Shown here: positions 1 to 9,600 of the stretch, piece by piece
Layout: each line of letters starts with the position of its first letter
Numbering within the stretch: the stretch's first letter is position 1
DNA from: Gorsachius magnificus
Taxonomy: Eukaryota; Chordata; Aves; Pelecaniformes; Ardeidae
Direction of reading: 5' to 3'
Length of the DNA stretch: 64,000 bases
Assembly: GCA_034008185.1 (NCBI GenBank)
Contig: CM067109.1
Coordinates: 31,466,885 to 31,530,884, forward strand
Program-made: the position numbers and the translations under genes
The notes under the pieces: model-generated
The model's input: only the letters and a program-made list of their open reading frames with translations
Told to the model about the DNA's origin: nothing
Database searches by the model: none

Positions 1-439
1 GCTTTTACTTGAAGTTTTGTTTGGCTGAGAGGTAAGGCTGACATCACTTATTGTTTATTAAGCAATCACTGGTGTTCCCAATGTCACTGCTGCTGTTTTC
101 TTGTGTGCTAGGAGAAAGATGTGTATAATGGGTCTGGGCTTATATTCCTGAGTTGTTTCATGTACTCTGCAAATGTGGAGGGGGAAGAACAAAAGCTTTC
201 TGCAAAGTGGAATGGACAGAATTCTTTCTTAGGAAGTGGTTTATTTTTTTTTAAAAAGCTTGTTATGTATACTTGCCTTACTAGACATTTATAAATAGCA
301 CAAAACTAATTTCTCCTGGAAAAAAGTCTATAGAGAGCAATGTTCACAGAAAAGTAGGAAATCACAGGATGTTTGTGTTTGTTTTCTTTCCCATAAAGCA
401 GTGTTTAAATTCACACCCTGTTGCCTTGTTAAATTGCAG
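1..439 (+). other. PJA2: PJA2 intron, 3' part
   Basis: Non-coding DNA ending in the acceptor at 438-439. No repeat or exon was recognised. The upstream PJA2 exons lie beyond the left edge. Confidence 0.75.
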
Positions 440-625
440 CTCAGAATGCAGTGATGGCGAATGGTCTACAGCTGTACCTGCCTATTTTACGGCTACGGAA
501 AAAGACCAGTCCTCAAGTGATGAGAGCTGGGAGACTGTCCCAGGCAGGGAGGAATGTGAGCCTGAAGTGCAGAGCAGCAGCAGTGGCATAGAAGAGGAGA
601 ACGCAAACTTCTGTTTCCAAGGAGG
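440..625 (+). CDS. PJA2: PJA2 coding exon A (acidic, serine-rich)
   Basis: The acceptor is AAATTGCAG at 431-439 and the donor is GTATGT from 626. The exon begins with the third base of a codon and ends two bases into the next. It encodes 61 full codons rich in Ser and Glu ([33 protein letters not shown]). This low-complexity acidic segment lies well upstream of the RING and is probably disordered; several serines precede acidic residues, as in casein kinase 2 sites (inference). Confidence 0.88.
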
Positions 626-3600
626 GTATGTTTTTGATTTATTAGCTAACTTTCTCTAAGTTCTGACATCAGCAGTAACACTGTATCCACATGACACTGC
701 ACAGAATAACATAAATTCTGAAAGTAATTGCTATACTAGCAATAATCATTTCCCTACATCAAAATAATCTGAGTAGTTGGGTGTATTGCAAATCAGGGAA
801 AAATGGCATGCCATGGAAGCTATTTTATGAAAAATACAGAAATAATGAGAGGGCATTGACATGTAGTGTTAATAAGGATAATAGGCTGGATGTACCAACT
901 TTAAAAGGCCAGATTAGACAAGTTAATTGTTAAGACCTCTGTTATATACACCCTTTCTGGTACTGCTTAGTACTCCTTGCAAAGCAGTTGTTTATCACTT
1001 TGCTTTATTGCTTCTCATACTCCACTGCTGCTCTTTGTTTCTGCAGCCCTATCAGTGATTAAGGTAAACTTGAACTCCTTGCTTGTGAAGAACTTGATTA
1101 TTTTTCCAGTCATTCAGTACTTTACTTTATAAAATGTATCTGCCTTTGTTGCAAGGCAAAATTCGTAGCTATAAATAGCCAAGGAAAGTGTTTGGGTTTT
1201 TTGTCTTTTTTTTTTTTTTAATCTAAACATCTAATATTGACCTTATATTCTTATTTTGGGTCTTTATAAAGCAACAAGCCATGCCCTAAATGTTCTTTCA
1301 GCTTCTTCCACTCTTAGGTAGACAGTACCTATTACCAAACAGTCTGTATATCTGTTACTGCTTTTTTAGTATCGCTGTCTCTTGAGGTTTGGAGAATTAG
1401 TGTGGCTTTATGAAAATATTATGAAAACTCATCTGTTTCAGAACAACAACAATGGAGCTGTGTATTCTTAGGATTTTTGTGAACAGCCTGCAAATGTACC
1501 CATTTCTAACATGATTCCTGTTTATTTGCCCTTTTATAAGGAAAGTGGGGCTTGCACCCCTGTGGCTTTAACCATCTAGGTGACTTGTGCTCCTCTAGAA
1601 AAATCGAGGAATGAGAAGAGTTTTTCTCCTTATGCAAATAGCATCTCTTGCAAATAATATCTCCTTGAATGCCGGCCAAGTTTCCCCATGAAGGCAATTC
1701 CAGGGTGTCAGGAAAGCTGTTCTTTTTAGTGGGTTTAGGATCTTGTAGGTGAATAAGATCTTTAGTACCAAATTTACTAGCCATGGCAAGGATGCTGCCT
1801 GTGCTAAGGAAAATGCAAAGGAAGCTACTTACTGTACTGCTAGCCTTGAGCATTAGACAATAATTTTGCACAGAATCATCGGTGTTACTAGATTCTGAGT
1901 CTGGAGCTGACACCACTGGGAGCTTATTGTTTTTTACAGCAAATACTAAATTCCTAATCTGGGACTGCAGTCTGGGAAACATGCAGCTGCAGCCCTTCTA
2001 ATGCGTGTTCCTTGTGTGTGTGTGTTTGTAAATTTTCCTAGATTTTTAGCTTTTCATTTATTTATTTGAAGGGAACAGACATTATTGGAGGAGGGAGAGA
2101 TTCGTTGGTTACAGTACCGGGAACGAGTAGAAAGTAGCAGTGATGAGGAAAATGATCCAGTTAGTGACTTTGTGCATCCTGGATTCTTCCTGTTGGATGG
2201 AAATAACAACCTTGAGGATGACTCCAGTGTGAGTGAAGACCTGGATGTGGAGTGGAGGTATGCCTTTCAGAGTTTTCTCCATTAATGTAAGAGGTTTTGT
2301 AGTTATTGTTTTGCTTTTTATGAGATGTCAAAAATACACATGGCTATCAGTATGCACTTGCTTCAAAGGCTGATAGTATGAGTTTTAAGGCTCAAGGTAC
2401 TTCACATGCTATGTTTTTTCTAACCAGAGAAAAAGGATGTAGATTTGCTAATTCAGCCTGTGATATGAAAAAATTCTGGTACACAAAGTATTCATGGGAT
2501 GGGTGTACCTTTTCAATTAATTTTCAAGATACTAAGTATAGTGGAAATGTAACAAAAATCATGCAATATGAATGTAATCAGCATTAAAGTCAGTGCAGTT
2601 TTATAATTGGTCTTTTCCTCTTTTTGCAACTGGTGCAAGTTATATGTTACAAGCCTATTTATTTGAAATGCCACGCGCTTACCTAATATTGTCATAATTT
2701 TGAATGCTTCATTCAATTTTCTGTCATTAGATTACTGAAGCATGTTGCAATATATTTATTACAAAAATTCTGCAAGAAGAATTGTGATCAAAGCGACTTG
2801 CACACCCTAATGCTAGAATAGTACAATGCATTTCTTTTAAAGTAAGAGTGAGCTAGGCAGAATGCTTCCCAGCGAGAGACTTAACACCTTCTCTCTTCTG
2901 TTTATTAAAAATACTATAAACTACAGTGTAGACATACCAAACCCATGGGTATTTTCTCCTTGTGAAGTTATGCTCTGAAAAAGCACAAGGGACTAACTCA
3001 TGAGAGTTTGAGCTAGAAGGAAGCACGTGTTCTTACAATACCAGACAGTAAGCTAGCAAAGGAACTGTAGGATATGGACAAAACCTGGTTTTAAGTGTTG
3101 GAGGTTAGCCTTGGTAAGCTTCTGAATGACTCAAAATGTGAAGGAAGATGCTTCTTTAATAGTCTGTTAAATTTTGTCTGTTGAGCATAGGCAGTTCTGT
3201 ACATGATTTTGCTTGTGCTCGTTTTAAGATTTGATCTCTGAATTTTGAAAACAGAACTTGTAGCAGCTGCCAAGCTGTGTAATATAATCACATGATGTAA
3301 TCAAAATCTGAATGCTGGTTGTAAAATGAGCTTACAAGCATACATAGGAAACTTATTAGCTGAGCTGTATGCCCTTTTACTCTGGAGTATCAACAGTAAA
3401 AGCTCCCATCATGTTCTTCTGAAGCCTATATTGTCTTGAGTGTACCTCTGTACTGGGAGCAGGTGCTGGCAGGGGGAGCTGCAGGGCAGCCTCTGTGAGG
3501 AGAGGCTGGGGCTGCCCTGTGTGGGACACAGCTGGCTCCAGCTCACCCCAATGGATGCTCTGCAGGGTGGTGCCTCTGGGAAAGTATTTAAGAAAGGGTG

Positions 3601-6600
3601 AAAAAAAAATAAAAATCTGCACAGCAGAGTGTGAGAGAGAGAGGAGTGAGGATAATGTAGGAGAAACAACCCAAGAAGGGAGGAGGAGGTGCTCCAGATG
3701 CTGGAGGAGAGATTTTCCTGCAGCCCTTGGAGAAGACCACACAGGTAGGTATTTGCTGAAGGAACTGTACCTGTGGAGAGGCCACAATGGAACAGTTAGT
3801 GAAGGACTGCAGCTTGTGGGAAAGACCCATGCAGGAGCAGGTATATTCTTAAGGCCTGCAGCCCGTACGAGGGACCACCACACTGGAAGAGGTGAACAGC
3901 GTGAGGAGGAAGCAGTGGCAAAGAGGCACTGCAATGAACTGACCACAACCTCCATTTCTGGTCCTTCTACCCTGCTTGGGGTAGGGGGACATAAAGGAGT
4001 CAGGAATGAAGGAGTGAGGTTGAGCCTAGGAGGAGAGGGAAGGCTAAGGGAAGGTGTTTTAGTTTTTGGGTGTCTTTCTCAATGTCCAAATCCATTTTTA
4101 TTGGCAATAAATTCATAGAATTGTAGAACAGCCCAGGTTGGAAGTGACCTCAAAAGATCATCTGGTTCAACCTTTCAATTAAATTAAGGTTCCTCCTTAA
4201 GTTGAGACTGTTTTACCTGTGGTGTCTATTGGTGGGTGATGTCCCTGTCTTTATCTCAGCCCACAAGCTTTTAGTCTTATTTATGCTCCTGTCTAGTTGA
4301 GGTGGGGGAGTGAGAGAGCAGCTGGGTGCGTATCTGGCAGCCAACCAAGGTAGCTCATGAGAGTGTAAGCACACAATTGTTAACATCTGATAAGCAGTAA
4401 TATGATATACCCAGCCCTCATGTTATTACTATTTACTTTGAAATTAATACTATGTTTCTTAACTCATGTTTTTCAGACTACTTGATGAGTTTGGTGATGG
4501 CCTAGGACTTGCTCAAGCCATTCCTTATGTGGATCCTGAGTTTCTCACATTTATGGCACTAGAGGAACACTTACAACAAGCTGTGGAGGTGTTAAAATAT
4601 TCTTGGTGGTATTATATCAGTGGTGTTGTGACATAAGTTTTTATATCGAATACTTTTTCAGCATGATCTGAAAATTAGGGGAAAAAATGCTTTCCTGTTT
4701 GAACTTGAACTTCTTCAAGCCTGAACATAAATGTTGGAAGTTCTTTCAAATGATGTAGTGCAAGAAGTCATTGATCAGCACTAGCCCTTTTAGAATATGT
4801 ATTTATTTCTCTTAAAAGAAAAAAGATACTGATTTCTACCAGTGTAAACATAGGCTATTTAAATTCTTCTAAAGAATGTTGCCAATTTCTCTGCATAACC
4901 AAGGAAAGTTCATACCTGGATCTGTGCCTATGAATTGACCCAGCTTTTTTTTTGCAAGACTACAATTGGATGTCTTATATTTTTATTCCTCAGTAGATGA
5001 CTTTCCTGTGTTTGACTGTCTTGATTCCATGTGTTTAAAAAAAAAAACCAACCAAAAACCCAAACCAAACAAAAAAACCAACCCCCAAAAAAAAAGCTTT
5101 TTATCTTTCGTACCTTATTTAATCTGCCTAACTTCTGATGAACCAGAGCATTTGTTATGAGAACAAGCATGTTTATGATCTTTGTCTTTTCTATGTTACA
5201 TGATGTTGGTCACTGCCAGAGTAAATATGGAGCTAGCTGAAATTCACTTTGATGCAATGCGACAATTCTTGCACTGCCAGAGATCTCCCCTGCAGGGTAT
5301 TTGTCAAAATAAGCGTTAAATGATGTGTAGCATATAATTGAATGTTTTGTGTGTGACATAAGTTTAGGGGCATCAAGGGGCAGTTTTGACTACTAGCTCT
5401 TAGTTAAAAGGGGTGAACAGGGCAGACTGTATGTCATAGCGTGCTTGCAGACAAAATACCAAGGATGCTTTAAAATGCTTTCTAAAGCTGACAGTCAGTG
5501 GAACAATAGATTTTTTTTTTTCATGGACGTGTGCAAAATCAATGATTCTGTGAATAAACTTCATGGGGATTTTCCAAGGGGGTGGAAGGGTTGCTCCCTG
5601 AAGCTGGCAGTCCTACAGTTTCCAGGTATTTGTGCATCCCTCAAGGTATGTGGGGGGTCAGAATTATTCATGATCAAGTACAGTATGGTCTTCTCCAGCT
5701 GTGTAGGAGCTTGTTATTATTATTCATCTGGACACACTTCAGAACTGCTTATTAATTTGTAGGGGGTCTGTTGATAACCTTACTATAAAAGAAGTATTTT
5801 GAAGTTGTATGGAGAAAATTCCTTGTCTCTTTCATAGCTGCTAGTTCTCACTACATCAAAAAAGACAGAACTACAGAAACAGTTGACCTCCTCCTTTGCA
5901 CCAGAGCAAGAGGATCTGTGTAGAGAGGGGAAACTAATTCCATCTTTTTTTTTTTAATCTATATGTTAACACTTGAGGAGGAGTCTGAGGCTATTACAGC
6001 TCTTGAGTTTTTCTTTGTCATTATTCTGTAACATATCCCTAGTTACTCTGTGAAAAATTACGTGTGCACTCTTGTTACGCTTGACCTGTAAAAGCAATCC
6101 TAGGTGGCTATGTGCATGGCTAGCTGAGAAGATGCTGTAATTATGTTAATATCACCAGGAATGAGGTGCCATTGAACACGCTTGGCAGGCAGGTGGACTA
6201 CAAAGGTAGTTATTCTCTGGTACCTGTACAGGTCACTGTGGATGTTGGACAAGAGGGAAAGCCAATTCTCTTAAATACTGTTTGTGCTTGAAATTAGTAC
6301 ATAGGGGTCTGAAACACAATTTATGTGGGCATAGAAGTCTGGCATAATTGGAATTAGTCAGCAGAAAATGGTAACTGAGTAATAAAAGGACCAGCTGTAT
6401 TGGTTGTGACTAAAGGGACAACACAGGTGTTGAGAAAGAATTCTGAATATTTCTTCCAAATCTCAAGCAGAGTATGTAGAGCACCATTTTTTCCAGTGTG
6501 AAGGTAGTTACTCAAATTGTTGAGAAGATAAGAGAAAGGATTACCCAAAAGTGTTCAATGTTTTTGTTAGGCAATATTGCAAGTGTTTCTGGAAGTTAAG

Positions 6601-9600
6601 AGAAAGCAAGCCAAAAAGGCTCTGTAATGTCTATCTCTCCAGAATTAAGTTTCATTATTGCTGAGATCCTGTATTTTAATGACCACGGTGAGATGTGGAC
6701 AGATCAGGATATAATATTTCTTGCTTTCTAGAAAATAGGACTTGCAAATGGCTAGTCCAGTGTAATCTCTTAACAAAATATGATGTGACCCTGTTCCTGA
6801 CGGGATCAACATAGATGAGAAACTTTGTGTTCCTGGAAGGACATTCAGAACAGCCTTTAAACGCACCTTTCCTGGTTGTCAGACAATTGTAGATGCAGAT
6901 GTAGAAGTGTCTTCCACAAATTTAAAATGTACAATCTTTTATTGAAATAATAAATATCTCATAGTGTTACAAAGCCTTTTCCCTTATCTTTGGTACTGTG
7001 GTCACAGTGCCTGCTCAGATATCCAAAGTGTGGCATACAGAATTTTCAGGGGAAAAAAAAAAGTTCTTTTTTTTTTAAAAAAAAAAGGTGATGCAAAGAC
7101 TAAACTGAACTAACTTTTCAAGTTTGGGTAAGAGATATTGCTGAAAATGTCTTTGCTGTCTGCTAGAAAATGCAATTTCTGATTTTACATTTCTAGGGTG
7201 TATAGAAAATGTTTGTAATATGACGACTTTTGTTCTACAGTTTGTTGCAATTGTATCAATGTGTCAAGTCGAGAGTTGGAGATCACTGTGAGGGGTATCT
7301 TAGTAACCAAGGTCAAGGTGATCAGGCTTGAGAGGTCTTTGAGGGAAGTGAGATTGGTATTTTATGCTCCTCATCCCTCTCCCCAAGAGGAAAGGGAGTG
7401 ATTTCATCTGTTCTTCACATAGTTCACCTTATTTTGGAGATCAGGGCTTGTTCTGGTTTTGCTAGGTATTTTTCTGCAGGATGATTAGATTTATCAGTTT
7501 CACCAGATGACTTTCCTGCTTGTTGTACAACTTTTGTTCTCACCTTCTGGATCTTACTGCTTGCATGTGTGCTTTTTCTGTTTGAACAACTGTACCCCAA
7601 GCTGGTTTGCCACCTTGCAGTTACATAATACCTATGCATTCACACTCAGCTTTCTAGTGCGCTACTTGTTTGCCCTAAAGCATAACTGGCAAGAGCCTAT
7701 TACTTAAATCTTACTTAGTCCCATTCTACCTTATGGGTGCAACATACCTCTGCTTTTACTTCAGGATTGAAATGTAACCCATCTGCTTCCTGGCAATAAG
7801 TATTTTTGCACCAGAGGTTTTCTGATGGAGAAGTCTGAGCTTTGACTAGCTTTAAGTATTATTCTTATTTAATGAATAGATTGGGTTGAGTTTAATTATA
7901 ACATCATTAATAATCTGTCTAATGACTGTGACTGTATTCAACCTGTTACTGATTTACATAATCCACCTCCTTACGTTTCCCCAAATTTTCTTATCTAAAA
8001 CAGTAGATTCATTAACGGGATATTTTTCATCTGTAACAATGTAATTTATTACAAAAGTCTGTTATAGCTCAGAAAATGTTCTGAAAATTTATCTATCTAG
8101 GAAACTAATTTACTGTAGCTATGAAACACTCAAAAAGGGATGTGATATAACAACGCATCCAAAATTCAAGTGTATCTTAACTGGGGGTGAGGGTGGTCTG
8201 CCCCAATTAATTGTGACTTTTCGAGGGGTGAAGTGAATATATTAATTTTTTTTTATAAAAGCTATATAATATAAAACTCCCAGATCCTAAAATGTAATAA
8301 CCTGTATGCATGATTTTTTTTTACTTACATTTGTTTTAAAGAAATTACTTACCTGGGGGTGTTTGGTTTACTTCATTAGCGGTATAGAACAGGCTGGGTG
8401 TCTGCAGCATCAGTGACTGCATTTATGATTATTTCCTGTGCTGATTCACAGATGTGAGGAGCTCAAAACCCTGTAGGCTGTACCACTCCTGGTTTTAGCA
8501 GTGTCTGTCATTTGGTTTATGGTACATGGAGCAGTAAGCAGTTGCATGAGTAATAACAGGAAGGAAATAAACATGTCTTTGAAGTTACAACAGTATGTTA
8601 TAAAAGTTGTAAAATGGACACTTCTTTGCTCTGCTTTAGTTTTGAAGATGAGGTTTTAAGCATCAGAGTTATTGTCAGACTTTCTGTCTGTGATGTTTCT
8701 TTTGTGCAGCTTTCAAAAGAAAACGGTACAATGCTCTTGTAAATTGTTTTCTGTTTGAGTACTAATACTGGATATAGGCACAGAGGGTGGAGACATAGGT
8801 AATACGGCATCCTTCTATCTGCCTGGGATCTTACCCATTTTTCCAGCTGTAGTACTTAATCTACTTAAGCTTCATATTTTTACCTACAAGTTATTCTCAG
8901 ACCATTGCAGCTGTAGCAAAATACCATTACAAGTACTAAAGTCACCTTAACATTAGTAAGGCAGCGCTGTCTGCTGTAGTAGAACTGAATGTTTTTAAAC
9001 TGTTAAATTGGAGGAGTGTACCTGTATTGCACGTGGACTTGCGTGCTGCACTAGGGGTAACTGTCCCAGGATTTCCTTTAACTTAGCAGGTTTCTAGATG
9101 AGAATATCCATGGCAGTAAGAGCTGTAAATATTTCTGTTGGCTCATGCTGATATCTCTGCTGCCACAAACATTTGACTGTAGGTGTAAACCTGCTAATTT
9201 ATATCTATGGTGGGATGGTTGCCTGAGCTACCTTGCCACTGCGATAAAAGTGCAGGCATGTTTTCAGGCTGCAGCTCTAGTAATTTTCTCTAAAGTTTAA
9301 GAGGAAAGACTACTGAAGATGTTTGTGTATAATCCAATGTTTCTTTAGTATATTTTTGGGTGTTTTTTAGTTAAGTGTGCCTCCCAACACTATAAAAACC
9401 TCAGGTTATCTTCCTACCAAGGGAGGTTTTGGGCCATTGGAATAAAAAATTTTCATGCTGATTAGAGCAGTAAGTAGTTGTCCTTGAGGATCATGACTAG
9501 TTTGTTAAGGATATGAACTCGGTGCTTTGGCTCTTCAGTTTCAGTTTGTTCTGCTGTTCAAACAGGTATATCTAGTACATTTCTTAGTGAATATAACCAA

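Larger units (their letters stand above)
2258..4476 (+). other. PJA2: PJA2 intron between exons B and C, carrying an LTR
   Basis: A 2.2-kb intron. From 2258 to about 3430 nothing was recognised. From 3430 to 4351 it is an ERV-type LTR with a CR1 stub, both listed separately. The remainder is AT-rich up to the acceptor. Confidence 0.8.

Noticed and set aside
2079..2084. Exon B starting after the AG at 2077-2078
   Set aside because: It would put exon B out of phase with exon A; the AG at 2071 restores a continuous frame.
3495..4118. 207-codon + frame
   Set aside because: It lies wholly inside the GC-rich LTR and CR1 stub. Its sequence follows the LTR repeat units, not a protein family.
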